64,000 nucleotides of DNA from Tachypleus tridentatus (taxonomy: Eukaryota; Arthropoda; Merostomata; Xiphosura; Limulidae). The stretch is taken from assembly GCF_004210375.1 (NCBI RefSeq), contig NC_134829.1, positions 53,622,107 to 53,686,106 on the forward strand, read 5' to 3'. A program made the translations under genes and the position numbers. Position 1 is the stretch's first letter, and each line of letters starts with the position of its first letter. A model generated the notes under the pieces. The model saw only the letters and a list, made by a program, of their open reading frames with translations. It was not told where the DNA came from and ran no database searches. Of the stretch, positions 1-11,645 are shown in pieces.

Positions 1-106
1 ATGTCTGAGGATTCACAACGCTAAAATCCAGATTTCGATACCCATGATGGACGGATCAGATAGTCCATTGTGTAGCTTTGTGCTTGATTCCAATGAAACA
101 CTTAAT
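1..106 (+). repeat. SINE-B copy, cut by window edge
   Basis: A tRNA-derived short element in plus orientation. It shows the head motif TTCACAACGCTAAAATCC, a B-box-like TTTCGATACCC and the tail GTGTAGCTTTGTGCTTGATT. Its 5' end lies outside the window. About eleven other copies of this family were found here. Confidence 0.7.
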
Positions 107-794
107 TAGTTACTACGGTGTGAAAAAATTATTATTAACTTCTCAGCAAAACAAAAGAGAGTGACCTATATACTTAGGTGGACCCATGATAGATGCTCCT
201 TATTATTTAACTGAAGTTATTAGTAATTTAGAATTTTATGTAGAAGATAAAAATAAATATCTTAATCACCTCATGAATCTAGTTTGTAACTGCTAGAACG
301 TTAGTCAATGATCAACACAGAAACTGTAACAGCAAGATACTGCCCTCTAGTGTCCTCTTTTGTTTCGTCAGGTGTTATAACCGTCAATATTATAACCAGG
401 CAAGTGTATGGAAGAGCTTGTATTTTATTTTATTATTATATTTTGAATATAGGTCTATATGAATTAGAAACAGCTTTTGTTTAATGCATAATTTCATATT
501 AATTTAACATAAAATGTATTTAATGTCAGGTAATCTCAAAGAACAAACGGAATAAGCAGAGCAACATTAAAAAATAATTTAAAAAACCGCATCTCAATCC
601 AATACCGGCTAGTAAACGACAATGTAGTAGGTTTGGTTATTTTACCCTGACTAGGTTGCATTTACAAATTAATTAAAGTTTAATTATTTTAAATAAAGTA
701 CGAATAGTTGAATGTTAAATTAACTAAAAACCAACTGTCGTGACTTCTTCACAGAATCCTTTGTTTCTAGAGGCAGTTAGTAAAACTGCTCTCA
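107..794. other. Unannotated AT-rich stretch
   Basis: I see no gene, array or recognisable element here; only short open frames with no protein-like composition. Confidence 0.5.
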
Positions 795-1067
795 CGGCAT
801 GGCCAGGTGGTTAAGGCCCTCGATTAGTAATCCGAGAGTCGTGGGTTCGAATCTCCGTTGCACCAAACATGCTCGACCTTTCAGCCGTGGGGACGTTATA
901 ATGTGATAATTAATCTCACTATTCGTTGATAAAAGAGTAGCTGAAGATTTAGATGTGGGTGGTGATGACTAGCTGCCTCCCTCTAGTCTTACACTGTTAA
1001 ATTAGTGACATCTAACACAGATAGCTCCTCGAGTAGCTTTGCGCGAAATTCAATAAACAAACAATAC
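795..1067 (+). repeat. SINE-A copy
   Basis: Full-length copy of the commonest SINE: tRNA-like head (GGCATGGCCAGGTGGTTAAG, then B box GGTTCGAATC), a conserved body (CTTTCAGCCGTGGGGACG and later TAGTCTTACACTG) and the tail GCGCGAAATTC followed by an A/C-rich end. Several substitutions show it is not young. Confidence 0.85.
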
Positions 1068-1511
1068 CAGTAAAGTGTGATGGGTGTTTTAATCACATAT
1101 GTATATTAGCGTTTGGTAAATTACTTTTAATTGTTTTGTACTCTTCTTCTGATTAACAGGCATAAAATAACGTGTTATTTAAAAATACAGTGTTAATCTA
1201 AACTATTCACAACACTACGAAGAACTAATATTAATTAGTTTATTATGAAATTACAATTTGCTTTCGCTAATCTAATACAATATCATTTAATATCTGTAGT
1301 CCATATTGGTGTATAGAAAACATTTTAATTCCAGACATAAACGACCTTATAACAAGAAATCGTTAATTGTTTTTAATTGGACACCCAACGGTACGAAAAC
1401 AACAATTTGTGTTATAAGGTCATTTATTTCTGGTAGCAATAGATTATTGTTAGGTCGAAGAGCAGTTTTCGTTGATGTCTGTATGATTGTTGTAACGTTA
1501 TTGAATTCAAG
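1068..1511. other. Unannotated AT-rich stretch
   Basis: No gene recognised. Bases about 1216-1262 resemble bases about 10859-10897 (shared ATTAGTTTATTATGAAATTA-like core), suggesting a dispersed or duplicated segment. The 75-codon open frame at 1306 runs into the following array and shows no family signature. Confidence 0.45.
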
Positions 1512-2810
1512 CTTAATGGTACCAGTGTTTTAGCTTGTTCTTACATTAACTAGTGTATGTGTGTTTTGTAACTTAATGGTACCAGTGTTTTATCTTGTTC
1601 TTACATTAGCTAGTATCTCTGTGTTCTGTAAACTTAATGGTACCTAATGTTTTATTTTTGTTCTTACGTTAGCTAGTATCTCTGTGTTCTGTAACTTAAT
1701 GGTATTAGTGTTTTATCTCTTGTTCTTACATTAGCTAGTATCTCTGTGTTCTGTAACTTAATGGTATTAGTGTTTTTATCTTGTTCTTACATTAGCTAGT
1801 ATCTCTCTGTGTTCTGTAACTTAATGGTACTAATGTTTTATTTTGTTCTTACATTAGCTAGTATCTCTGTGTTCTGTAAACTTAATGGTATTAGTGTTTT
1901 ATCTTGTCTTTACATTAGCTAGTATCTCTGTGTTCTGTAACTTAATGGTACTAATGTTTTATTTGTTCTTACATTAGCTAGTATCTCTGTGTTCTGTAAC
2001 ATAATGGTAGCAATGTTTTATTTTGTTCTTACATTAGCTAGTATCTCTGTGTGTTCTGTAACTTAATGGTACTAATGTTTTATTTTGTTCTTACATTAGC
2101 TAGTATCTCTGTGTTCTGTAATTTAATGGTACTAATATTTTAGTTTGTTTTTACATTAACTAGTATCTCTGTGTTCTGTAACTTAATGGTATCAGTGTTT
2201 TATCTTGTTCTTACATTGGCTAGTGTCTGTGTTTTCTGTAAACCCTAATGGTACCAGTGTTTTATCTTGTTCTTACATTAGCTAGTGTCTGTGTTTTCTG
2301 TAAACCTAATGGTACCAGTGTTTTATCTTGTTCTTACATTAGCTAGTATCTCTGTGCTCTGTAACTTAATGGTACTAATGTTTTATCTTGTTCTTACATT
2401 AGCTAGTATCTCTGTGCTCTGTAACTTAATGGTACTAATGTTTTATTTTGTTCTTACATTAGCTAGTATCTCTGTGCTCTGTAACTTAATGGTACTAATG
2501 TTTTATTTTGTTTTTATATTAGCTAGTATCTCTGTGCTCTGTAACTTAATGGTACTAATGTTTTATCTTGTTCTTACATTAGCTAGTATCTCTGTGTTCT
2601 GTAACTTAATGGTACTAATGTTTTATTTTGTTCTTACATTAGCTAGTATCTCTGTGCTCTGTAACTTAATGGTACTAATGTTTTATCTTGTTCTTACTAG
2701 TAACTAGTCTTTCTGTGTTCTGTAACTTAATGGTACCTAATGTTTTATTTTTGTTCTTACATTAACTAGTATCTCTGTGACGTAACTTAATGGGTACTAA
2801 TGTTTTATTA
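1512..2810. repeat. Minisatellite, 60 bp unit, about 22 copies
   Basis: Tandem copies of a unit containing TTAATGGTACTAATGTTTTA and TTAGCTAGTATCTCTGTGTT. Copies 2340-2700 are close to identical; outer copies differ by small indels. Because 60 is divisible by three, the regular part is open for 140 codons on the + strand, which I treat as an artefact. Confidence 0.95.
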
Positions 2811-3459
2811 CGTACAACTGCTGTGGAAATTGTTAGTGTGACCAAATTTCACTTTGTCTTCAGGATAATTAATAAAAAATAAATTGAACTTTCACGTAAG
2901 CTATCATAAGAGACAGATAAATTATCAAATGTTAATCTTTATAAGGAAATAACACGAACTGCCAATAGCGTAGGAGCGGTATGTTGTATTTTTTAGATAT
3001 TGTTCAAATGATTTTAAGCAAAATCAGAAATGGTGGTTCTGGAAGACGAGTGAAGCAGTGTCTCAGAATAATTCAGATCTCAGAAAATCATAACGGATAT
3101 TCATTTAGTCATACTGGATAAGAGTTACGTTAATTTAATATATTTTGGGGATAAATGACTTGTATAAAAATAAATTGTGTTTGCATGTTGTTATTATCGG
3201 TCAATATTTGAAAATAAAGACTCATGTAAAAGATTTGGAACATCCATAAATGATATGAAACAGAATAGAATCCCGTATCTAAGCTTCAGCAACCAAAACC
3301 CAGAAGTCCTCACGTAGAATCCTTTAGTATTTCTTTCTGCCAACAAGTTTTCCTACACGTGTTATAAAAGAATGCTTTTAAAAGAGCAGAATTTGTGTAA
3401 TTTATTACTTCTAGGTTTTGCTAATTTTAAGTACATGGTTTTCACCCCGGCTTTACGTC
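2811..3459. other. Unannotated AT-rich stretch
   Basis: No gene or repeat recognised between the 60 bp array and the region homologous to the upstream DNA of the 15 kb gene. Confidence 0.5.
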
Positions 3460-3696
3460 GTTAACGAATATCGTATATGTCACACGCACAGAACAACCTA
3501 AATAGTGACATTTTTCACACATCAATGTGACAGTAGTACCAAGCACCAATTTGCTGGCACACATTACTTTTAACTTCATTGAAAAGTGGGTTAATATAAC
3601 CAACCATATTTTACCACCTCAGTTTAAATGGTCGATGTTTCAATTATTACAATGTTAATGTGATTGTGTGTTCAGTGCTATTATTATAGAAGGAAA

Positions 3697-3917
3697 AAGA
3701 CGATACAACGAGAAATACATATATCTGAATAAACTTTGGATGAAAGTGTTGTTTATTTGGTCAGTTTTAAAGGACAGGTGGGTCATTGTGTTAAAGCACA
3801 AACTTTTGACTATTGATAAATTTAGGCTCGTGTGGAAACGTCTGGTTTCCATCAAAATCAATATAAATAGGTCTTCTGATCGTCCATTCCACCATCTCAA
3901 CCATGGTTTCTCAATAC
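3697..3917 (+). pseudogene. Orphan promoter and exon 1 of a Gly-rich secreted protein gene
   Basis: The sequence closely matches the promoter and first exon of the gene at 15.03 kb. It contains a shared TGGTCAGTTTTAAAGGACA block, a TGTGGAAACG block, TATAAATA at 3862-3869, and ATG at 3903 encoding M-V-S-Q-Y, followed by the donor GTAAGG at 3918. The first intron bases also match those at 15047. No second coding exon (signal-peptide core, acidic AEATGY-like stretch, Gly-rich repeats) was found between here and the next gene copy 11 kb downstream. About 27 bp present in the sister leader are missing, so the ATG would lie within roughly ten bases of the expected start site. Upstream similarity continues to about 3460 (compare 14597-14640). 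Most likely a truncated duplicate. Less likely, it is a distant alternative first exon for the 15 kb gene, since the intron phase fits. Confidence 0.65.
3831..3869 (+). promoter_or_regulatory. TATA promoter of the orphan exon 1
   Basis: TGTGGAAACG plus a TTTCC block at 3831-3850 and TATAAATA at 3862-3869. The same pair stands at 14936-14973 and 24145-24182 ahead of related exons. Confidence 0.65.
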
Positions 3918-4742
3918 GTAAGGTGAATCTATGTTATACATACTGTATTAATATTGTTTGGTCTCTAGTTGAAAAGACAACACTGGTTTATATAACTTGT
4001 TTGATATAACAAACTTCGCGTGAAATTAAACAAAAAAACAATTATTATATGAAAGCGCCACAAGTTCCTTTCGTGAACGACCTCCATTTTGATTGGTTCA
4101 CAAATGAAATTTACAAACATTTGACTGTCTCTACTACACTTCTCTTTCTCTTAGCTGATCAACCTTAAATTTACAAAATTTATTTATTTTAGTTAGCTAT
4201 GAAATGTGAGGTTAAGGGTTGATGTGGTAGTTGTAATTTGCCGAGTCACTTGTGAAGGGTTATATGTTAGTTTTATAAATAATTTACTATAAACAACTAA
4301 GTCACGTGCTCTGCAAAAATAATAATAAAAATGTTAAATTCTGGTTATATTAAATACACGGACGATAAAAACGTAATATTCTGATCATATTAAATACGCA
4401 GATGATAAAAAACGTAGTATTCTGGTTACTAAGTCGAGTTCCCTATTCTGTACACTGTGTATGTTTAAAATATACTGATTTTTTTCTGGGAATATGTAAC
4501 GAGTTTTTAATTTATATTTTTCACTCTATGCATTATTTATTTTTCTCTGAAATTTCGGTTCACTTTTCAAGCAAAGATGTTAACTGATAGTTTTCTTAAA
4601 AGTATTTATTGAAAGACCATAATTTATCTGTAATGTTTATTATTCTTGCTAAACATATATTTGCTCTTATCTCTTTAAATCTCTTAGCTTTACTAATTCA
4701 TACTGCTGATTAATTAATCTTATATTGATGGTTTATTTGTAA
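3918..4742. other. Unannotated stretch with a small tandem duplication
   Basis: The first ~90 bp match intron 1 of the 15 kb gene; beyond this the similarity stops. A short, imperfect 40 bp repeat (about 2.3 copies, ATTCTGGTTATATTAAATAC-like) lies at 4338-4428. No second coding exon was found. Confidence 0.5.
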
Positions 4743-4830
4743 TTAAGCACAAAGGTACACACCGGCCTATCTATGAAATTCAGTTTCCAGCGCTGTGAGT
4801 CCGCAGACATGTCGCTGTGCTACAGGGTAA
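4743..4830 (-). repeat. SINE-B copy
   Basis: Minus-orientation copy: TTAAGCACAAAGGTACACA (tail complement) then GAGTCCGCAGACATGTCGCT (head complement). It directly abuts a SINE-A at 4831. Confidence 0.65.
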
Positions 4831-5106
4831 GGTCCGGCATGGCCAGGTGGTTAAGACGTTCAACTGATAACCGAGGGTCGCGGGTTCGGATCCCCGTCGC
4901 ACCAAACATGCTCGCCCTTTCAGCCGTGGGGGCGTTATAAGTGATGGTCAATCCCAGTATTCGTTGGTAAAGAGTAGTCCAACAGTTGGCGGTGGGTGGG
5001 GATGACTAGCTGCCTTCCCTCTAGTCTTACACTGCTAAATTAGGGACGACTAGAGCAGATAGCCCTTGTGTAGCTTTGCGCGAAATTCAAAAAACAAAAC
5101 AAACAA
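4831..5106 (+). repeat. SINE-A copy
   Basis: Full-length copy from GGTCCGGCATGGCCAGGTGG to GCGCGAAATTC with an A/C-rich 3' end. It lies directly next to a SINE-B copy. Confidence 0.85.
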
Positions 5107-5264
5107 GCTACCGGATGACTTATACCGATGGAATCTCAATAATATCACACTAGTGAATAATGTTGTATGTTTTCATGAGACATTAGAGGTTTAGTTTGTA
5201 ATAATAATATGAGTAACGAAACAAATCGAAAAACAGCCAGAGCTGAGAGTAGCATAAGATCAAC

Positions 5265-6074
5265 CATATGAGAAGTAATATGTAATATGAGAAGTAATAT
5301 GTAATATGAGAAGTAATATGTAATATGAGAAGTAATATGTAATGTGAGAACTAATACGTAATATGAGAAGTAATATGTAATATGATAAGTAATATGTAAT
5401 GTGAGAACTAATAAGTAATATGAGAAGTAATATGTAATGTGAGAACTAATACGTAATATGAGAAGTAATATGTAATATGAGAAGTAATATGTAATGTGAG
5501 AACTAATACGTAATATGAGAAGTAATATGTAATATGTGAAGTAATATGTAATATGAGAAGTAATATGTAATGTGAGAACTAATATGTAATATGAGAAGTA
5601 ATATGTAATGTGAGAACTAATATGTAATATGAGAAGTAATATGTAATATGAGAACTAATATGTAATATGAGAAGTAATATGTAATGTGAGAACTAATATG
5701 TAATATGAGAAGTAATATGTAATATGAGAACTAATATGTAATATGTAATATGAGAACTAATATGTAATATGAGAACTAATATGTAATATGAGAACTAATA
5801 TGTAATATGAAAAGTAATATGTAATATGTAATATGAGAACTAATATGTAATATGAGAACTAATATGTAATATGAGAAGTAATATGTAATATGAGAAGTAA
5901 TATGTAATATGAGAACTAATATGTAATATGAGAAGTAATATGTAATATGAGAACTAATATGTAATATGAGAAGTAATATGTAATATGAGAACTAATATGT
6001 AATAGAGAAGTAATATGTAATATGAGAACTAATATGTAATATGAGAACTAATATGTAATATGAGAACTAATATA
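5265..6074. repeat. Minisatellite, 19 bp unit, about 42 copies
   Basis: Tandem ATATGAGAAGTAATATGTA units with an AGTAAT/ACTAAT polymorphism. The two variants alternate in blocks, and variant pairs repeat together, which suggests duplication of more than one unit at a time. Confidence 0.95.
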
Positions 6075-6423
6075 TAATTTTATCAGCTTGAAAATTTTGA
6101 TTATAGAAAGTTTTGAATTTTGAAGTTTATTGAATTAGGCTTAAGTTATGTGTGGAACAAATTAATTTACCCTTTTTTTATAGTAACGGTTGGTTTCTTT
6201 GAGACTTCTACCGAAGAAATTCAAGTCACTTATTTAACATATTGTCCAAGTCTAGTTTTTGTTTTATATGAATCGGATTATAAATAAAAATCTTCGCCAA
6301 AAGTCTTTGAAAATATTAAGAAGTGAGTTTAATGTATTAATATAGGACAATATAATTAAGCAAAATATTATTTTTCTTACCGATTAAAAATAAAACGTAC
6401 AAATTGACCTTTAGACCTTATAT
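6075..6423. other. Unannotated AT-rich stretch
   Basis: Nothing recognised. Confidence 0.5.
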
Positions 6424-6490
6424 GTCTTTCCCCTCGGTGGGCTCAGCAGATAGCCCGATGTAGCTTAGCTATAAAGAACAAACATAACAC
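6424..6490 (+). repeat. SINE-C 3' fragment
   Basis: CCTCGGTGGGCTCAGCAGAT and AGCCCGATGTAGCTTAGCTA followed by an A/C-rich tail. Only the 3' half is present; the tRNA-like head is absent. Confidence 0.6.
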
Positions 6491-6603
6491 ACACATGTGT
6501 GTTACAAGAGTAACAGTCAAATCTCATTCTTTGATTATCGTATTCACAAGGTGACAATGGGTAATGTTAACTAGTAATCTTCTCTCTCTAATATAACCAT
6601 TTA

Positions 6604-6860
6604 GCCCGAGCATAGGCATGTGGTTAGGGCGCTAGACTTCTAGTGTAAGGGTCGAGGGTTAGAATCTCCGTCACACCAAACATGCACGCCCTTTCAGCCG
6701 TTGTGGCGTTATAATATGGCGGTCAGCTCCGTTATTCGTTGGTAAAAAGAGTTGCCCAAAAGTTATCGGCGGATGATGACAACAAGTTTCTTCCCTTCTG
6801 GTCTTAAATTAGGGACGGCTAGCACAGATAGCTTTGGGCGAAATTCAAAACAAACAAACC
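6604..6860 (+). repeat. SINE-A copy, diverged
   Basis: Head GCCCGAGCATAGGCATGTGG, body CGCCCTTTCAGCCGT, tail GCGAAATTCAAAACAAACAA with a small deletion in the tail region. More diverged than the copies at 7.7 and 13.1 kb. Confidence 0.8.
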
Positions 6861-6887
6861 ATCAGTATACGTCTTCAAAAGTAAAAA

Positions 6888-6948
6888 TGGCTAGAGCAGA
6901 TAACTTTCGAGTAACTTCCATATAATATAAACTAAAACACAACAAACA
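6888..6948 (+). repeat. SINE-A tail fragment
   Basis: GGCTAGAGCAGATAACTTTC followed by GAGTAACTT and an A/C-rich run; resembles the 3' end of SINE-A only. Confidence 0.4.
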
Positions 6949-7691
6949 ACAGCGAATCTTAATTAACATTATTAGATGTACAGCGAACGCTTGTGACATT
7001 ATTTCTTACTGCTAGTGAGAATGTTTGAGGCGTCTAACTAGTATTTGAGTCACCTATTTGTTTGAGGACTGGACAACTTCTTAGAACGTTCAGTTTTATT
7101 ACAGAATGAACTACAGCGAAATACGGTATATTTAAACAATAGTGGTTTTAATCGAACAATGTTATGATGTAAGCTATTTATAATGGTGGTAATTAGAATT
7201 ACATTTAACTAGTTTATCCTGAAGCATAAGTTTCATTCATTACCCTCGTGGACTTTTGTGAGATAAATTTCGTGGAAACCTACTCGATAATAGAAATGTT
7301 ATAACTTAACTATCTATTGTTTATCAAACTTATTATATTATAAAAATCTAGTTTATCACTAAGCCTTTTTCGAGTAGGAATTACAATACCATTTGTTCTA
7401 CTAATTCTCATCAAATACAGCAATAAGAAGGTTTCTAAATACGTGTTTTCACTCCAGATATACCGTCTCACATGCCTGCAAGCAAACTGCTGTTAGTGTA
7501 TTATTAAACTTCGCTACATTCGTAGAAATCTACAGCGAGATAAAATTTATTATCGTTAATATATAAATAAATAAAACTTACTCAAATTCTGAGATAAAAA
7601 CTTTAAAAATAGCTAAAGGCGAATCTGTATAATAAACAAGCAAAATTAAATAAGTTTTAAGAATTACAAAAAGTAAAATACTAATCTAAAT
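6949..7691. other. Unannotated AT-rich stretch
   Basis: No gene recognised. TCGTGGAAACC at about 7270 recalls the promoter block of the Gly-rich genes, but without a TATA box or exon nearby. Confidence 0.45.
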
Positions 7692-7970
7692 GGGCCCGGC
7701 ATGGCCAAGCGTGTTAAGGCGTTCGACTCGTAATCTGAGGGTTGCGGGTTCGAATCCCGGTCGCACCAAACATGCTCGCCCTTTCAGACGGGGGGCGTTA
7801 TAATGTGACGGTCAATCCCACTATTCGTTGGTAAAAGAGTAGCCCAAGAGTTGTCAGTGGGTGGTGATGACTAGCCGCCTTCCCTCTTGTCTTGCACTGC
7901 TAAATTAGAGACGGCTAGCGCAGATAGCCCTCGAGTAGCTTTGCGCGAAATTCAAAAGCAACAAAAACAA
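7692..7970 (+). repeat. SINE-A copy, well preserved
   Basis: GGGCCCGGCATGGCCAAGCG head with an anticodon-like CTCGTAA loop, B box GGTTCGAATCCCGG, complete body and tail. One of the youngest-looking copies; a short CTAAAT flanks both sides and may be a target-site duplication. Confidence 0.9.
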
Positions 7971-8879
7971 CAGTAACCTAAATTATTAAAATAAGAAAAT
8001 CAAATGACAAAAAGTACTTACAAGAACTAGCGAAAATCTCATAGAAATTGTATCGTTAAAAAGTCGACATAGAACTGTCTGAATATTCCTGCCATTTGTT
8101 ACAATGGTACGAAAAGATTCTTTGAAAACAGCATTACTAAAAGTGCAATGATTTGGAACATAAATGTCGCCTAAGATATCATAATTTAGTGCTAGTATAG
8201 TAAAGTAAAATGCATTATATAATAATAACACTAATACTCAATGTTTCAATAATATAAACATTACTTATAGTTTGCAAACGATTAGTTCTGAGAGGCAACT
8301 ACAGTCCACATTCGTTTCTTTTTTTTCTTCTCAGTTTTACGGCTGCCTGAAAGTGTTGGATTCGAACCCTTCAAGTCACTGAAATATTTAGCGCGGAAAC
8401 TGTAAAATATATGGATTTTTTTAGTTATTTTCGAATGGTTGGTAAAAAAATAATGGTCAGTAATCATGAATTTGCTCAAACCATCTCAGCTGTGAGTATA
8501 CAGCACTGTGAGACTTAGTATCCCAGGAGAATACTGATACCATCCATTGACTTTACAAGATTTATTTAAATATTAACAAAATATGAGGTTAGACATTTTT
8601 ATTAGAGTTGCTTGAACAATTATTTTAAGATAAGAGTCATTGAGAAACTGCTCCGAGACCATATAATGTGAAGTAAAGTGATTTTTTTTTAAACCCTAAT
8701 AAGAGTTATGAAAATAAAAGAAATCACAATTAGTTACGTGGAAAAGATCTGACCAAAATAGTTCAAATCAAAATTCATTAACCGAAGCTTTTTTTGTTCA
8801 GTTTCTGAATGACAAAAATCTGTCAATAATACAGAAACAAAATTATTAAAACCAAAAACAATAGAACTCTCATTGGTTG
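7971..8879. other. Unannotated AT-rich stretch
   Basis: Open frames of 65 and 81 codons occur on the minus strand but neither has domain-like composition. No repeat recognised. Confidence 0.5.
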
Positions 8880-9132
8880 AAGTTAGCTCAAAGCTAGGCT
8901 AGGGCTAAATGCGGTATCCTTCCCTAATTTAGCAGTGTAAGACTAGAAAGAAAGCAGCTAGTTATCGCCACCCACCGCCAACTATCGGGCTGCTCTTTTA
9001 TCAATGAATAGTGGAATTGACCGGAACATTATAATATCCCTACGGCTGAAAGGGCGATCATATGTGATGGGACTGAGATTCGCACCCTTAATTACGAGTG
9101 GAGCGCCGGAGCTACCTGGCCATACCAGACCG
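8880..9132 (-). repeat. SINE-A copy, diverged
   Basis: Minus-orientation copy: CCCTAATTTAGCAGTGTAAG, CACCCACCGCCAACT, GGCTGAAAGGGCGA and a degraded head ending in TACCTGGCCATACC. Tail end is eroded. Confidence 0.8.
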
Positions 9133-9157
9133 AAGTTGGTGTTTAATTAAAAATTAA

Positions 9158-9427
9158 AGTTTGTTTTGAATTTTTCGCAAAGTTACGCGAGAGCTATCTT
9201 CGATAGACGTCCCTAATTTTGCAGTGTGAGACTAGACGGAAAGTACCCAGACATTACCACCCATCGCCAACCCTTGGGCTATCTTTTACCAACGAACAGT
9301 AGGATTGAAAGTCTACTTGGAACGCGCCTACGGCTGAAAGGGTGAGCATGGTTGGTGTGACGGAGAGTCGAACCCGCGATCCTCAGATTACGAATCGAAT
9401 GCCTTGACCACCTGGCCATGCCGGCCA
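9158..9427 (-). repeat. SINE-A copy
   Basis: Minus-orientation copy running from TTTGTTTTGAATTTTTCGC to ACCACCTGGCCATGCCGGCC, 26 bp after another minus copy. It has a small internal deletion near 9320. Confidence 0.85.
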
Positions 9428-10087
9428 AGTTGAAATTAAGTTTTACACAGTTATATTACTTGTAACGGAGAGAAAATAGATGTTTAGCGTATTCTCACTT
9501 TATAAACGTATACTCACAGTTATTAAGAAAATATGTGGATTTTTCTATATGGCTATTTTCCTATAGATACTAAAGAAGAAACTAAAAGTCCAAATATTTC
9601 TTTAACTGAAGTATTACTGTCAATAATTTTGTGTAAGTTATTGATCAAAGTGATAAGGACGTTTTCTTAGGGTCAGCTTTAACATCATAAAATTTTGTTA
9701 ATAAAGCGCGTAAGATGTTGGAAACAGACACTGAGGAATACTGGTACAACTGGTAAAGAATAACACAAGGTACATCATTCTCACCAATATTTGAAATTAA
9801 CGAGCGAACAGAAAATGAAAAATTTTCATAAGCCATTTATCCTAAAAACAAAACAACAACTAACTCTACATCCCTAATTCTACAGTTTTTCTTATTGTGT
9901 GTCCTTTACCCCGAAATTCCAAATAATATTTATATATATCTCATAATAATTTTAATTATCTTATCCAATTGTTTCCTTATGAAAGTTTATGGTTTGAATT
10001 ATCTAATGAATATTTGAATTATATCTATTTCTTAGAATTGAACAACCTTTTTAATTCATTTCTCCACATCAGCAGCAAAAGAATAAA
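9428..10087. other. Unannotated AT-rich stretch
   Basis: Nothing recognised; a 63-codon minus frame at 9645 has no recognisable features. Confidence 0.5.
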
Positions 10088-10806
10088 GTATCATACAATA
10101 AGATATCGAGCAGTATCATACAATAGGATATCTAGCAATATCATACAATAAGATATCGAGCAGTATCATACAATAGGATATCGAGCAGTATCATACAGTA
10201 GGATATCGAGCAATATCATACAATAAGATATCTAGCAATATCATACAATAAGATATAGAGCAGTATCACAATAGGATATCGAGCAATATCATACAATAAG
10301 ATATAGAGCAGTATCACACAATAGGATATCGAGCAGTATCATACAGTAGGATATCGAGCAGTATCATACAATAGGATATCGAGCAGTATCATACAGTAGG
10401 ATATCGAGCAGTATCATACAATAGGATATCGAGCAATATCATACAATAAGATATATATCAGTATCATACAATAGGATATCGAGCAGTATCATACAGTAGG
10501 ATATCGAGCAGTATCATACAATAAGACATCGAGCGGTATCATACAATAGGATATCGAGCAGTATCATACAGTAGGATATCGAGCAGTATCATACAATAAG
10601 ATATCGAGCAGTATCATACAATAGGATATCGAGCAATATCATACAATAAGATATCAAGCAGTGTCATAGAATAAGATATCGAGCAGTATCATACAATAAG
10701 ATATCAAGCAGTGTCATACAATAAGATATCGAGCAGCATCATACAATAAGATATCGAGTAGTATCATACAATAAGATATCGAGCAATATCATACAATAAT
10801 ATATCG
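10088..10806. repeat. Minisatellite, 25 bp unit, about 29 copies
   Basis: Tandem TATCATACAATAGGATATCG plus AGCAG units. The main variant sites are ATAAG/ATAGG/GTAGG and GATATCGAG/GATATAGAG, and multi-unit blocks recur. Confidence 0.95.
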
Positions 10807-11645
10807 CTGTCTATATATCCAGTAACACAGTAAACTAAAACAATCATGATAGTACAAGGAACTGAAATTAGTTAGTTTATTTTGAAATTAGAATTTGGGT
10901 TAATTAAGGTGAGTGATTACTGGTTTAGTCTGAAAACAATTTTTGTGGAAACCTTATTAACGGTCGTGATACTATTAAATTAATACCTGTTGGTGATGAT
11001 TGTTTGCCTTATTTATTGTATTACAACAAGCGAATTTATCATTATTACGAGACTTCTAATTTATTAGCAATCATATTATATAAATTATGATTAGGACTAA
11101 GAAGAAACTGTTGTTTTCAAACAGTGAAAGACGTCCTTTGTGGAAATGTTTGACTTCCATTCTCAGTAAATACGTGTAACTGGAGAAGAAGATAGACAGG
11201 TTATTGTTAACATATTATTACATATTGCTACAATATAACAAAACCATAACTTGATTACTGTTTTATTGTTTTATTATGTTAAGGATTTCGAGCAACAAAA
11301 TAGTATTCCAAAGTATTTCACAAAAAGAAAACAAGTAACATAAATACATGGAGAATATATCAGTGTTCCCATAAATCTTCCACCGCTAAAAACTCGAGAA
11401 TGTGTAACTCACTGATAATTGCTGTTTCCTTGCTGTTTGTTATATTCCTAATATGTATAGTGTATTGCATTATGGGCAAATATATAATTATCAAAGTTTA
11501 TATAATTAATGATATTACGAACACTTCTCTCTACAATAATACAAGATAACTCTGACAAGAATATTCATCAGCGTTGTAATGTCAACAATAGTTACAGATC
11601 TTTATATTGTTGTCTTAGTTATTATGTTACAGATCTGATTTGTTC
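10807..11645. other. Unannotated stretch with a promoter fossil
   Basis: Contains the promoter-like remnant at 11137-11174 and a segment (about 10859-10897) resembling 1216-1262. No coding exon is recognisable downstream of the remnant. Confidence 0.45.
11137..11174 (+). promoter_or_regulatory. Decayed promoter like those of the Gly-rich genes
   Basis: TTTGTGGAAATG then TTTGACTTCCATTCTCAGTA closely follows the block that precedes the TATA box at 24145-24182, in the same order and nearly the same spacing. The TATA box itself is degraded to TAAATACG. No ATG/donor exon follows, so I read it as the fossil of another gene copy. Confidence 0.5.

Noticed and set aside
2285-2707. A 140-codon hydrophobic repetitive frame that could look like a membrane protein
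   Set aside because: It lies wholly inside the 60 bp array and breaks wherever the unit length changes.
7265-7290. TTCGTGGAAACC, and a similar TTTTGTGGAAACC at about 10945
   Set aside because: They recall the promoter block of the Gly-rich genes, but the match is about ten bases and no TATA box or exon follows.
7692-7770. tRNA-like sequence with A and B boxes and a CGT anticodon-like loop
   Set aside because: The acceptor ends do not pair and the sequence continues into the SINE-A body; it is a SINE head, as in the other copies, not a tRNA gene.
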